DNA from: Bacteroidales bacterium
Lineage (GTDB): Bacteria > Bacteroidota > Bacteroidia > Bacteroidales > JAADJA01
Direction: 5' to 3'
Assembly (NCBI GenBank): GCA_016783885.1
Contig: JADHVR010000004.1
Span: 1 to 64,000, forward strand
Length of the DNA: 64,000 bases
Below are positions 47,093 through 57,718 of this stretch, one piece after another. The position numbers and the translations under genes are program-made. Position 1 is the stretch's first letter, and each line of letters starts with the position of its first letter. The notes under the pieces were generated by a model that saw only the letters and a program-made list of their open reading frames with translations, did not search any database and was not told the origin of the DNA.

Positions 47093-49612
47093 TTATAAGG
47101 GAACCCATGATGTTCCGTTATAATAATACAGTTGTTTGGTTGAGTTATTATAATATATCATACCTTCCTCTTTAGGGCTTGGCGCTAACGACCTCGGAGC
47201 AAGTTTCAGCACATCATTAATGGTTACTTTCCCATTGTTAAACTCTCCATATATTAAAGGTGTGCTGGTATCGGAATTTGAGATGTATAGTCTGTTCGAT
47301 CCGGTTTCATTATAGCCAGCTTTGAAGCCAATAAATAAATTATTACTTCCTGTTTCATTCGAATAACCAGCTTCGTTGCCAATAAAGGTATTTTCCCCGC
47401 CTGTAGTATTGTTGTATCCTGCATTCCATCCGACAAAATGATTGTTAGAAACAATACTGTTCCATCCGGCTTTAAAACCGATAAATAAACTTTGGGATGC
47501 GTTTGTGTTGGAATATCCTGCTTCGTAACCAATGAAAGTATTCTGCCCGGATATTGTATTATTAAATCCTGCATGATAACCGACAAAATGATTATCCCAA
47601 CCGGTGCTGGTGTTCCATCCTGCCTGATGGCCGATAAAAATATTATTGTGCGCATCTGTGTTTGAATAACCGGCCTGGTGGCCAATAAAGACATTTTCTG
47701 TACCCGTAGAGTTTTGATATCCTGCATCATAACCGATAAAAGTATTTAATCCGGCGATATTGTTGAAACCAGATTCAAATCCTATAAAAGTATTGAATCC
47801 CTGATCCTGGTTGGAAAAGCCTGAATTATGGCCAATAAAAACATTTCCAGCACCAGAGGTATTTTGTGAGCCTGCGGTAGAACCAATAAAGGTATTGCTT
47901 CCTGCAATGTTATTGTATCCTGTTCCGAAACCAACAAATGTATTATTGGGCTGGTCTGAATTACTAAATCCGGCATCTTTTCCGATAAAAACATTTGCAC
48001 CACCAGAGGTATTTTGTGAACCTGCGGAAGAACCAATAAAGGTATTGCTTCCTGCAGTGTTATTGTACCCTGCCCCAAATCCCACAAATGTGTTAAAGGC
48101 CTGGTCCAGGTTGCTGTATCCGGCATCTTTGCCGATAAAAATATTCGCCTCTCCGGTTGTATTGGTCCTTCCGGCATTGTTTCCGATTATTGTATTATTT
48201 GCTGCTGTATTATTGTATCCCGCACTGGAACCGATAATTACGTTGTTGGATCCGGTTTGGTTATTTCGTCCAGCTTCGTTCCCAATAAAAGTATTTTCTA
48301 TACCTGAGATATTGTTAAATCCGGCCTGGTATCCTATAAATGCATTGTTTGAAGCGTTATTATACCGACCCGCAAAGTATCCGATAAATAAGTTGTGACT
48401 TCCTGCTTGATTTGCAAGTCCGGTCGAATGGCCTATAAATGTATTTTGTTCACCATTTGTATTGCTAAAACCGGCTTTATAACCTACAAAATGATTATCG
48501 GATATGATATTATTACGGCCCGATTGATAACCGATACAAATATTATTGTTTCCGATTTGATTTGCTTCTCCGGCCAGATGGCCTATAAATGTATTTCTTG
48601 ATGCAGTCTGGTTTGCTCCTCCTGCTCTATAACCATAATAAGTATTGTGTTCTCCGGTAGTATTTGTATAGCCAGTCATGAATCCCGTAAAAGTATTTTG
48701 TTTTCCTTCGGTATTTGAGTGTCCGGCTCTGTCGCCAATAAATGTATTTAATTCACCGGTAGTGTTGTGATTCCCTGCCTTATACCCAACGAAAGTATTG
48801 AAATTAGCTTCTTCATTGTTATACCCGGCTTGATATCCGATAAATGTATTATTCTCCCCTGTTGTATTATCAAAACCGGTCATATAACCTATAAATGTAT
48901 TCCATTTGCCGGTGGAGTTTGTATAACCTGACTTATAGCCAAGAAAAGAATTGTGTTCACCCTCTGTTGTGAATAAACCGGCCTGATGACCAATAATTGT
49001 ATTTCGTACACCTACTCCGGCGGTTAAAAGGCCACCCGTTCCCTGCCCTACAAGTACATTAAAGTCAGGATCAAATGTCTGAATATTTTTTCCATTGAAT
49101 CTATAGGTTGGCGTACCCCCATTATAAAACCGAATGATGTCATCATCGGGTGTTGCTTCCACTTCAATGTAAGTATCTCCATCAGTATCCTTTACAACAG
49201 AGGAGCTATGTGCTTTTTCCGAATACAAAGCATACGGAACCGAAAGCAACTGAGATGTTCCCATAACCACATAAGATGATCCGCCTGCCGGATCGAGTTC
49301 AACTTCCATAAATATATCCGAATCAGCCCAGTTAATGTCTTCGAAAACACCCGATACTATAACGCCTTCTCCGATGTTCAAATTTGCAACGCCAAAGTCA
49401 TTGGTCGTAGTTGAATGTGTTTCCTGGTAAACTACCGGCCCGCCTGCTGTTCCTTCGTGAATGGAAATTTGAAATGAAACAGATTGATTAGCTAAAATTT
49501 CACCTGTGTTGTCTCTTACCACAGACTGGTACTTGAATGCCTGCGGAGGTTGTGCTAAGGCTGTAACAAGTCCTGTAAGACTTGCCAGCATGATAAGTAA
49601 AACTTTTTTCAT
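47093..49612 (-). CDS. Secreted surface protein with 34 tandem NTFIGxxAGxxN repeats
   Basis: Signal peptide, N-domain, then 16-17-aa units such as NTFIGYQAGYNNEEANF, C-term KQLYYYNGTSWVPL. Confidence 0.88.
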   Translation of the reverse strand: MKKVLLIMLASLTGLVTALAQPPQAFKYQSVVRDNTGEILANQSVSFQISIHEGTAGGPVVYQETHSTTTNDFGVANLNIGEGVIVSGVFEDINWADSDIFMEVELDPAGGSSYVVMGTSQLLSVPYALYSEKAHSSSVVKDTDGDTYIEVEATPDDDIIRFYNGGTPTYRFNGKNIQTFDPDFNVLVGQGTGGLLTAGVGVRNTIIGHQAGLFTTEGEHNSFLGYKSGYTNSTGKWNTFIGYMTGFDNTTGENNTFIGYQAGYNNEEANFNTFVGYKAGNHNTTGELNTFIGDRAGHSNTEGKQNTFTGFMTGYTNTTGEHNTYYGYRAGGANQTASRNTFIGHLAGEANQIGNNNICIGYQSGRNNIISDNHFVGYKAGFSNTNGEQNTFIGHSTGLANQAGSHNLFIGYFAGRYNNASNNAFIGYQAGFNNISGIENTFIGNEAGRNNQTGSNNVIIGSSAGYNNTAANNTIIGNNAGRTNTTGEANIFIGKDAGYSNLDQAFNTFVGFGAGYNNTAGSNTFIGSSAGSQNTSGGANVFIGKDAGFSNSDQPNNTFVGFGTGYNNIAGSNTFIGSTAGSQNTSGAGNVFIGHNSGFSNQDQGFNTFIGFESGFNNIAGLNTFIGYDAGYQNSTGTENVFIGHQAGYSNTDAHNNIFIGHQAGWNTSTGWDNHFVGYHAGFNNTISGQNTFIGYEAGYSNTNASQSLFIGFKAGWNSIVSNNHFVGWNAGYNNTTGGENTFIGNEAGYSNETGSNNLFIGFKAGYNETGSNRLYISNSDTSTPLIYGEFNNGKVTINDVLKLAPRSLAPSPKEEGMIYYNNSTKQLYYYNGTSWVPL

Positions 49613-49846
49613 AGTGGTTAATTTTAATTATTAAAAAATATGTTTTAAGAATCGTTTATTTTTCCTGTAATTGTTATTAGTATGAATGGTTTTTCTCTTA
49701 AGTATTAGAATCCTACAAATATACAAATTTTGTAACTAATCAGTGTCAAATATAAGATAAAATTTCCAATCGTTTTTTTTTGAAAAACAAAGGCAATCAG
49801 GATGAGTGTGTTTATTGTTTTAATAATACTGTTTTGTGTTTATCTA

Positions 49847-49929
49847 AAATCTAAAATCCTATTCCCCTTGGTATTCGTCAGACCACTTCGCACGGGCATA
49901 CGCTCCGGCAGTGGTCAGACGAATAATCC
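49847..49929 (+). repeat. Dispersed hairpin repeat copy B (83 bp)
   Basis: 82/83 identical to 51489-51571 by eye; internal inverted repeat 49872-49925. Confidence 0.9.
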
Positions 49930-50002
49930 CATTAACCGGAGTTTATTACCTTCGTGTCAGAATTAGCGATTTAAATGTGGTTAAGAAAATAATGGTATTG
50001 TA

Positions 50003-51451
50003 ATGATAGAAAAAATAAAATTGTTAGAACACAAATCAAGAGAGCTTGAACCGGCATCGCATGAAAGAGATGAATATCTTGATAAAGTAATAAGCTATAG
50101 CAGGAGTTTTTTAGAAAATATTACCAGCTTAAAAGCATATCAAACAACAGAGGATAACGGAAAAGGAATTTACGATTCACCGATATCAGATATCCCGGTA
50201 AGTATTGATAAAATATTAGATATTATTAAAAAGCATGTTGATACTTCCGGAATAAATCCTGCATCAGGAGGGCATTTGGGGTATGTGCCCGGCGGAGGGA
50301 TTTTCCCTTCGGCGTTAGGAGATTATCTTGCAGATATTACCAATAAATATGCAGGTATGTTTTATGCCTCGCCCGGAGCTGTAAGGATGGAAAATATGCT
50401 GATAAGGTGGATGTGCGTAATGATAGGTTTTCCTGCCGAAACATCAGCAGGAAATCTAACTTCAGGCGGGTCGATTGCCAACCTTGTGGGAATAGTTACT
50501 GCAAGAGATACTGCAAATCTTAAATCAAGAGACTTTGAAAAAGTCGTGTTTTATTTTACGGAACAAGCACATCATTCTGCTTTTAAGGCGTTAAAAATTG
50601 CAGGTTTGGATGAGGCAGTAATCAGAAAAATACCGGTGGATTTGAATTTCAAAATGAAAGCTGAGGCTCTTGACAAGCAGATACAATCAGATAAAAAAAA
50701 CGGATTGCTGCCATTTTTTATTTATGCTACTGCCGGTACTACTGATGTTGGAGCTGTTGACCCTTTGGAAGAAATCGGAGATATAGCAAAAAAGCATAAT
50801 GTCTGGTTTCATATTGATGCAGCTTACGGAGGTTTTTTCCTTTTGGTTGACGAAGGTAAAAAAGTTATCAAAGGAACTGAAAAAGCAGATTCACTTATTA
50901 TGGACCCACATAAAGGTTTGTTCCTGCCTTACGGTTCGGGAGCAATTCTGGTAAAAGACGGGAAAAAGTTATTTAATTCACAGCATTACAATGCAAGCTA
51001 TTTGCAGGATGCAGATAAGTTTATTGAAGAATATTCACCGGCGGACCTGTCACTTGAATTGAGCAAACATTTCAGGGGGTTACGGATGTGGCTGCCATTG
51101 AAGCTTTTTGGACTTGTACCTTTTAAAGCATCACTCAGTGAAAAAATTTTACTGACAAGATATTTTTATGAACAAATACAAAAAATAAAAGGCATTGAAG
51201 TTGGCCCATATCCCGATTTGTCAATAATGATTTTCAGGTATATCCCTAAAAATGCAGACCCTGATAAGTTCAATGAAAAATTAGTGCAGGAAATCCAAAA
51301 AGACGGCAGGATATTTTTAACATCAACCCGGATAAATAATACTTTTTTCATTCGTCTTGCCGTATTGAATTTCAGGGTTCATTTAAATACAATTGAGTTA
51401 GCTCTGGAAATTATTAAAAATAAAATCAAATTGTTGTCTTTGAACTTATGA
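50003..51451 (+). CDS. PLP-dependent group II decarboxylase (aromatic-L-amino-acid decarboxylase-like)
   Basis: NPASGGHLGYVPGGG, NLTSGGSIANL, FHIDAAYGG, SLIMDPHKGLFLPYGSGA. Confidence 0.92.
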   Translation: MIEKIKLLEHKSRELEPASHERDEYLDKVISYSRSFLENITSLKAYQTTEDNGKGIYDSPISDIPVSIDKILDIIKKHVDTSGINPASGGHLGYVPGGGIFPSALGDYLADITNKYAGMFYASPGAVRMENMLIRWMCVMIGFPAETSAGNLTSGGSIANLVGIVTARDTANLKSRDFEKVVFYFTEQAHHSAFKALKIAGLDEAVIRKIPVDLNFKMKAEALDKQIQSDKKNGLLPFFIYATAGTTDVGAVDPLEEIGDIAKKHNVWFHIDAAYGGFFLLVDEGKKVIKGTEKADSLIMDPHKGLFLPYGSGAILVKDGKKLFNSQHYNASYLQDADKFIEEYSPADLSLELSKHFRGLRMWLPLKLFGLVPFKASLSEKILLTRYFYEQIQKIKGIEVGPYPDLSIMIFRYIPKNADPDKFNEKLVQEIQKDGRIFLTSTRINNTFFIRLAVLNFRVHLNTIELALEIIKNKIKLLSLNL

Positions 51452-51488
51452 GTTTCAAGATGAGGAACAAACGGATTCTCAACCAACC

Positions 51489-51571
51489 AAATCTAAAATC
51501 CTATTCCCCTTGGTATTCGTCTGACCACTTCGCACGGGCATACGCTCCGGCAGTGGTCAGACGAATAATCC
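51489..51571 (+). repeat. Dispersed hairpin repeat copy C (83 bp)
   Basis: Perfect 16-bp arms TATTCGTCTGACCACT / AGTGGTCAGACGAATA. Confidence 0.9.
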
Positions 51572-53196
51572 TACTCTTTTTTAATGATTACATCTCTCCC
51601 TTTTAGTGTAACAGGAAAATCTAATATAATTGACTCGGCGCTAAAAGTATTCTCAGAGCCGGTCTTAAATATCAATGTAGCAGCATCAGGAATATTTGCC
51701 GTATCAGCAATAGCTGCTTCAATATCGTTGTATGGATTATCAGGTGAACCGTCGCCCGAAGAAGTATTTCCTATAAACTTAACGATATCTTTTGGAGCGA
51801 CATAAGTTACATGCTTTTGATGATATTTGAAATTCCCGGAAGTATATGTAATATTATCAATTGTATGCCATACGTGCGATTGACCAGGTCCCCAGCCCAT
51901 ATTCATCAAATACTGCCTGTCGGGATCTGTACCTGTATTATAGCCATAAACATTCCAGAAATGCCCGGAACCTTTGGAGGCATCACTGTCAGTTCTTCCC
52001 CGGAAGAAAACCGGCCTCAACCATCGTAATTCCTCTGTCATAATACTTGTATCCCTGTCATTCAGAACTGCATCTGTATCGTACTGCCAATGATCTTCAA
52101 AGGCAGGAGCAATATTATTATAACTTGAACCCGAACCTTTTATCCCGTAATCCATTCCAACTGAAACCCCCGCATGAAAACAAATTTTAGCAACTTCATC
52201 ATTACCTTGTGTAGGAGTTGAACCTGTATGTTCATCTAATATTTCACTCCAGTCATAATTAGTGTTGCCAAAATTAACTGAGCAAGTCGTTGTAGCGCTG
52301 GTAAGTCTGTTATACAGAGCTGTTAGAGCTGCTTTATATAAGCTACTTGTATCAATTTCTTGTGCTTCCTCATATAGGGTCTCATCCCAATAACCATTCA
52401 TCCTCAATGAATCATCTTCGTACTTCAAACGGTCATCCCAGTCATCGTCGGGAATACCCGGATCATCATCTAAATATTCTTTGTCCCAATTAGTTCTGTT
52501 ACGATAATAATAAACAGTACTACCTGTTCCCTCACCTGTGCTGGGCCATTGCCAATGATACAGGATCTGCGACAAAGCAATAGCACCACAACCAACTAAA
52601 ACACGTTCATTTGGTGGGGTCAAAACCGGACAATTTGCATTATACGGAGCGCTCTGACGCCATTTGGCAGAAAAGTTCAGAGAATCCAATGCCGGCTGAT
52701 ATTTTAAGTTTTTTATTCTTAGTGGGACATTCCCATTAATAAGGTCTTTCCAGAATAAAAATCTTTCAGACAAAATTTCCCGGATATCTCTTAATTTGGG
52801 ATCATTTTCTCTTATTCCTGTTCTCAGACTCATTGTTCTGGCATAAATTTCCGAGAAAAAATATTCATAAACTGACCACGAATTGTTAAAATCAGCTTTT
52901 GGATTATAGATATAAACAGGCAGAACCAGGTCATCAGCACCGCAAATACAAAAGCCGTCATTCCTTAGATGAGCAACGTAGGCGAACACTTCACCATTCA
53001 CTGTATAAGGTTCCATGCTTTCAACAATAGCATTTGGTTTGGCATCGGCAGTAACTAACCTTACCCAGGTCTGCACAGCATTGCGAACTTGTGCCTCAGT
53101 CAATTTTTCAGCATTGACATTATTTGATAAAGTCAATATACTCAAAATCAAACAGACCTCAAAAACCCTCTTGATATATTTAAGTTTCCTTTTCAT
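51571..53196 (-). CDS. C10-family (streptopain/SpeB-like) cysteine peptidase
   Basis: LVGCGAIALSQILYHWQWP (Cys) and GSGHFWNVYGY (His); Spi-like N-domain; AGGAGG SD 5 nt before ATG. Confidence 0.88.
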   Translation of the reverse strand: MKRKLKYIKRVFEVCLILSILTLSNNVNAEKLTEAQVRNAVQTWVRLVTADAKPNAIVESMEPYTVNGEVFAYVAHLRNDGFCICGADDLVLPVYIYNPKADFNNSWSVYEYFFSEIYARTMSLRTGIRENDPKLRDIREILSERFLFWKDLINGNVPLRIKNLKYQPALDSLNFSAKWRQSAPYNANCPVLTPPNERVLVGCGAIALSQILYHWQWPSTGEGTGSTVYYYRNRTNWDKEYLDDDPGIPDDDWDDRLKYEDDSLRMNGYWDETLYEEAQEIDTSSLYKAALTALYNRLTSATTTCSVNFGNTNYDWSEILDEHTGSTPTQGNDEVAKICFHAGVSVGMDYGIKGSGSSYNNIAPAFEDHWQYDTDAVLNDRDTSIMTEELRWLRPVFFRGRTDSDASKGSGHFWNVYGYNTGTDPDRQYLMNMGWGPGQSHVWHTIDNITYTSGNFKYHQKHVTYVAPKDIVKFIGNTSSGDGSPDNPYNDIEAAIADTANIPDAATLIFKTGSENTFSAESIILDFPVTLKGRDVIIKKE

Positions 53197-53209
53197 AGCG
53201 ACCTCCTTG

Positions 53210-56026
53210 TTATTGTAGTGTTACTAAAATAAATACTAATCCGCTTCCTTTATGCAGAGCGCTCATTGCCTTTCCAATAATGGCTCCTTTGGCTTTATCA
53301 TAATCTTTAACCTTCATTGCATAACCCGGAATTTCAGAAGTAGTCAAAAGGTCTCCCGGCTTAATTTGCCCGTTAGATGTTTCAGCCAGGCAATAAACCC
53401 GACCAGCCAGCGCCACAGGATGATCTCCACATGCCATTGTTCCTTCCTGCTTTAAAATCAGTCCGGGATTAACATTGCCGGCACCACTTATAACACCGGC
53501 AACACACCTGTCATAAGCCTTGTCAGAGACTTTAAGTTTTCCTGGATTTTCAGGGTCAATTGATAATACCATCCCTGGCTCAACCAATCCATTTTCATTA
53601 ATATCAAATGGCTCTGCTATATCTCCCCCGCCTGTTAGCTTTAATACAGTGCATTCAACAATACCGCCATTTGTAATTGTCATCCTTGTTATACCCCTTG
53701 TTTGAAGTGCTATTTCCCCCGTACCATTAGCATCGCTGTCAGCTCCGATAGTTGTAGAACCTGTATTGATAACCCCACCGGTTCCTGTTCCGATACCTGT
53801 TAAGCCTGAACCATCTCCAAGAAATGCCGTTGCTGTAACAGTACCTGCAACATCGAGCTTTGTAGTTGGTATAGTCTTACCAATACCCACATTTCCTGTT
53901 CCGTCAATTGTTAATCGTGTATTTGTAACATGTGAAGTTGTACCGATTTTAAACTTATCCCCATCGGCACAATCAACACCTACGGTAAATGATGTATTAC
54001 CAAATTTCTGAAACCTGATTTCGGTATCACCACCAACGGTATTATTTATATCTATTCCTCCGCCTCCTGCATAAGAATGTTCGATATCCAGTACATTACC
54101 GGGGGAACCTGTACCAATTCCAACAGTACCATGATATGTGATCATAAAAGGAGTAACATCGCCAAAATCATTATCTACTCTAAAGGCATCTATTCCGTCA
54201 AATTCATTTATTATATGAGTTTTTGTTGTTGGAAACAGAGTTCCTATCCCCACTTTACCATCGCTGTCAATAACAAAAGGAGTCGCGTCATCAAACATAT
54301 CATCCACCCTTAAAACATCCATAGGTTCTTCCTGGACAATATGAGCCTTAGCAAATGGTGTCATAGTTCCTATTCCGACATTTCCCGCAATGTTTGCATA
54401 CATATCCATTCCTGTAATGAACCAGTCTGAATCGTCTGAAAGAGATTTCCATAAGCCTTTCCCTTTTTCAGTCGGCTCCTGGCTATCACTATCCTTAACA
54501 TTCTTCAGATTATCTTTTTTACTTTCGAAATAGCCTTCAAAATCGGTTCCTGTCCATCGGATTGTACCTGTATTCATATTTGATGTATTACCGATTTTAA
54601 TACCTCCATCAACCTCCAGTTTTTCCGAAGGGTTAATACCAATGCCAATATTATTACTAATTTCATAAATAATTGAATTGGCGATAGTAGTAGGGTCAGT
54701 AAATTTAGCTATCCTGTTTGAAGTACCACTTCCACCTATTCCACCACTGCCACCGGAAGGCTGTTGCCATGTGCCAATTCCATATTCATCTGTTGTCAAC
54801 ACATAACCTGCCGTTACATTCGTATTCATTTTAAAGGCTTCCATTTGAACCCTTCCGAAAACTTCCAGTAAGCTGCTCCCTGTTGGAGCGCCCCCTATAC
54901 CTACTCCATGAAATGCACGAATGATAAACTGCGAATTATCAGTAGATGAAATTGAATCCGACCAGTAATTATCTGACCAGACAAAGCACCCATCATGATT
55001 TGCTTTGGCATTGCGCCCTGCGGCAAAACTAAAGTGGCCTCTTGCAGCATTGCCACCTCCACCCGGAACAGTAGCATATTCACCGCTGGCAATATTTGAC
55101 CCACCTCCGCTAATTGTTGAATAATAACCGCTTGAAAGATTATTGTATCCTCCACCGATGAATGAACGGGAACCGCTTGCCGTATTTGCTACTCCTCCTC
55201 CAACGGTTGCTCCCTGCCGGTCATCAATTGTGCCGGCATTGTTACCTGCCTGGTTGTTCCAGCCGCCACCTATTGTACCTAATTGATCTGTAACGCGATT
55301 AGGATAATTTAAACCTGTTTTATAACAACCGCCACCACTGATAGTGGCTCCATATATACCCGGTAAAATATAATTGCCACTATCACCACCGATAAGGTTA
55401 GGGCTAAAGAATTTGGGTTCTAACCGAAGAACACGTGATTTATTTACTTTCAATTCCAGGGCTTTATCGTCCTTGGTCCCTATGTAGTTTGTGCCTGGTG
55501 TGGTACCGCTGTTGCCTGTCAGTCTCCAGTCATTTCCGGTTTCATCATCGGCAATAACCCATTCCGAACCGTCCCATTTTATGATCTGCCCGACACCGGC
55601 ATTATTCTGGTTAAATTTATCCAGCGTAACCGCTCCTCCTGATATTTTATCATTTGTAACACCTTGAGGCATAATAGATATTTCCGTAATGCCAGGTTCA
55701 GTATGAATAGCTTCAATACCACCTTCAGGCGGCGCTACTATTATTCCTCCGCTAAACTGGGCCCAGTCAGCACCATCAAAATAGTAGAAGTTATTATCTG
55801 TAGTAATATAAACCAGTAATCCGGTTGCAGGTGTAGTAATGGCATCACGCTGGGCGGATGTCATTCGTGGAATCAGTAATCCTTTATTTAAGGATTTTAC
55901 ATCAAGCATAGCTGAAAGGTCAGCAGTATAAGTGCTGTCATCTGTAATGGTTATATTCTGACCATACAGGAAATTTGTTGCGAGAGCAACAATCAGCATA
56001 CTAATAAAAATTACATTTGTTTTCAT
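53210..56026 (-). CDS. Large surface protein with YadA-head-like and tail-fibre-like repeats
   Basis: [34 protein letters not shown]-module; [33 protein letters not shown] repeats; C-term [31 protein letters not shown]. Confidence 0.83.
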   Translation of the reverse strand: MKTNVIFISMLIVALATNFLYGQNITITDDSTYTADLSAMLDVKSLNKGLLIPRMTSAQRDAITTPATGLLVYITTDNNFYYFDGADWAQFSGGIIVAPPEGGIEAIHTEPGITEISIMPQGVTNDKISGGAVTLDKFNQNNAGVGQIIKWDGSEWVIADDETGNDWRLTGNSGTTPGTNYIGTKDDKALELKVNKSRVLRLEPKFFSPNLIGGDSGNYILPGIYGATISGGGCYKTGLNYPNRVTDQLGTIGGGWNNQAGNNAGTIDDRQGATVGGGVANTASGSRSFIGGGYNNLSSGYYSTISGGGSNIASGEYATVPGGGGNAARGHFSFAAGRNAKANHDGCFVWSDNYWSDSISSTDNSQFIIRAFHGVGIGGAPTGSSLLEVFGRVQMEAFKMNTNVTAGYVLTTDEYGIGTWQQPSGGSGGIGGSGTSNRIAKFTDPTTIANSIIYEISNNIGIGINPSEKLEVDGGIKIGNTSNMNTGTIRWTGTDFEGYFESKKDNLKNVKDSDSQEPTEKGKGLWKSLSDDSDWFITGMDMYANIAGNVGIGTMTPFAKAHIVQEEPMDVLRVDDMFDDATPFVIDSDGKVGIGTLFPTTKTHIINEFDGIDAFRVDNDFGDVTPFMITYHGTVGIGTGSPGNVLDIEHSYAGGGGIDINNTVGGDTEIRFQKFGNTSFTVGVDCADGDKFKIGTTSHVTNTRLTIDGTGNVGIGKTIPTTKLDVAGTVTATAFLGDGSGLTGIGTGTGGVINTGSTTIGADSDANGTGEIALQTRGITRMTITNGGIVECTVLKLTGGGDIAEPFDINENGLVEPGMVLSIDPENPGKLKVSDKAYDRCVAGVISGAGNVNPGLILKQEGTMACGDHPVALAGRVYCLAETSNGQIKPGDLLTTSEIPGYAMKVKDYDKAKGAIIGKAMSALHKGSGLVFILVTLQ

Positions 56027-56043
56027 GACATATATTTTTTAAG

Positions 56044-57657
56044 TTAATTAATAAAAACTTTTTTCGTCTTAATTGTTTTTTCCGAAACAACTTTTACAAT
56101 ATAATACCCTCTTCCAATATTTACCGGCAACCTGTTCATTTGAAAACTGACCAGGCTTTTTGAGAAAATTTCTTTTCCTAACAGATCATATACTATCACC
56201 AAGGCTGGTGCACTATTCCGGTAATTCACATAAATATTTTTCTCGTAGGAGTAAATTAGGATTTCGTTGAAGCTTCCATCCATTGGGGGATTATTATATA
56301 TATCTGTCTGACTCTTATTAAAATGCAGGACAAACCGATTTATTTCAGTACCGGCATTAGTTGTAAAAGAGTAAACAGGGTTTTCCCGAAGGTTAATAAA
56401 ACTCCGGTTATTGCCGGAAATGAGTTTATCCTCAAGGTAAACATCAATGCTGTTATCGAAGTTATCTAATCCTAAAAAATTAAAGGTGTATTGCCCTTTT
56501 ATTCCGATTTTTAATCCGAGCCTGATGATTTTCTCAGAAACAATATTTGGAAAGAAGTTAGCAGCCATTTCCAAATCTTCATAACATGAAAATAATTGCG
56601 GGGCATCTTCGATACCATAAATTTTATAGGCATCATACTCACTATCAAATGCGTTATTGGCTCCTTGTACCATTCCGACAATTGCTTCATCGCTATATCC
56701 ATTACCATAAATTTCGATTTCAATAATATTATTTATAAAGTCAGAACCTTTATAAAATGCCTGGGAACTGTGGAGCCTTTCGCTATTCGGAATGGTCAAT
56801 GCAGGATTTGATGCATTGGCTTTTACCCAGAATCCCTGTGTTGAAGGAATATCGCCTATTCCCATCGAACCATAACCTCCGAGGTTGTAATTCCAGGTGA
56901 GGTATTGGTTTCCGTCATAAACATAGATTGTGGCATCTATATTTGTTTTGGTCCATAAACTATTCCATTCAATAGCCGAAGGATATGGATTTCCTATCAA
57001 ATTCCAACCATGCCCTTCACCCGAATTATCGTTGTATGTAAGATTTGCAACGGTTTGATTACCTGTATTTAACAAACCAATGAATGAAACATCCACCGGA
57101 CTACTGATACTGCTTGCTGACCAAACAAAATAGCCTTCGGTAACATTTAACGGATCGGTAGTTGAAGTTATATAGCTCCACAAACTGTCAGGTTCATACC
57201 AGTCCAATAAATATAATCCGGCATATACACCTGATACTTCATTAGATACCGGTGATGACACAATATGCCACTCATCCTGTGTGGGAAGATGTTGCTGAAC
57301 TTCTGCATAATTACCGGTAACCGTACCATTAGTAATTAATGAAGCCATTCCGTTGCTGCTTGCCTCAAGCAGTAATGTATCGCTCAAAACCAGGTTTCCG
57401 TTAACGGTAATGTAGGAATCATCGGGTATTGTAAGTTTATAAGTACCAGTGCCTGTAAAGTCTGCTTCCATATTTCCGAAAGTAGTTCTATCGGCATTTG
57501 TACTTTTTAGGGTTATGTCTCCGCTTCCACCGAATTTAAAATAGCTTGTGGAAGAACTTTTTAAATAGCCTCCGTTGTTTTCAACTTTTCCTTGTGAGAA
57601 GCCTGTTAAAGCCAGCCCTGTCAGGAAAAAGAGGGCTATGATTTTTTTTGTTTTCAT
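56044..57657 (-). CDS. Secreted protein with T9SS-type sorting domain
   Basis: Signal peptide; GWNLIGNPYPSAIEW; C-term ILIYSYEKNIYVNYRNSAPALVIVYDLLGKEIF...GYYIVKVVSEKTIKTKKVFIN. Confidence 0.8.
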   Translation of the reverse strand: MKTKKIIALFFLTGLALTGFSQGKVENNGGYLKSSSTSYFKFGGSGDITLKSTNADRTTFGNMEADFTGTGTYKLTIPDDSYITVNGNLVLSDTLLLEASSNGMASLITNGTVTGNYAEVQQHLPTQDEWHIVSSPVSNEVSGVYAGLYLLDWYEPDSLWSYITSTTDPLNVTEGYFVWSASSISSPVDVSFIGLLNTGNQTVANLTYNDNSGEGHGWNLIGNPYPSAIEWNSLWTKTNIDATIYVYDGNQYLTWNYNLGGYGSMGIGDIPSTQGFWVKANASNPALTIPNSERLHSSQAFYKGSDFINNIIEIEIYGNGYSDEAIVGMVQGANNAFDSEYDAYKIYGIEDAPQLFSCYEDLEMAANFFPNIVSEKIIRLGLKIGIKGQYTFNFLGLDNFDNSIDVYLEDKLISGNNRSFINLRENPVYSFTTNAGTEINRFVLHFNKSQTDIYNNPPMDGSFNEILIYSYEKNIYVNYRNSAPALVIVYDLLGKEIFSKSLVSFQMNRLPVNIGRGYYIVKVVSEKTIKTKKVFIN

Positions 57658-57718
57658 TTTTTTTGTTTTTGTGGCTACCTGCCCTTTTCGGGGCAGGCAA
57701 CCTTGTTTTTTTCAATAT

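Noticed and set aside
47811-48398. 195-aa + strand ORF and nearby long alternative-frame ORFs inside 47093-49612
   Set aside because: Antisense or alternative-frame readings of the ~50-nt tandem repeat; absence of stops follows from the repeat, and the in-frame minus product is clearly the real protein.
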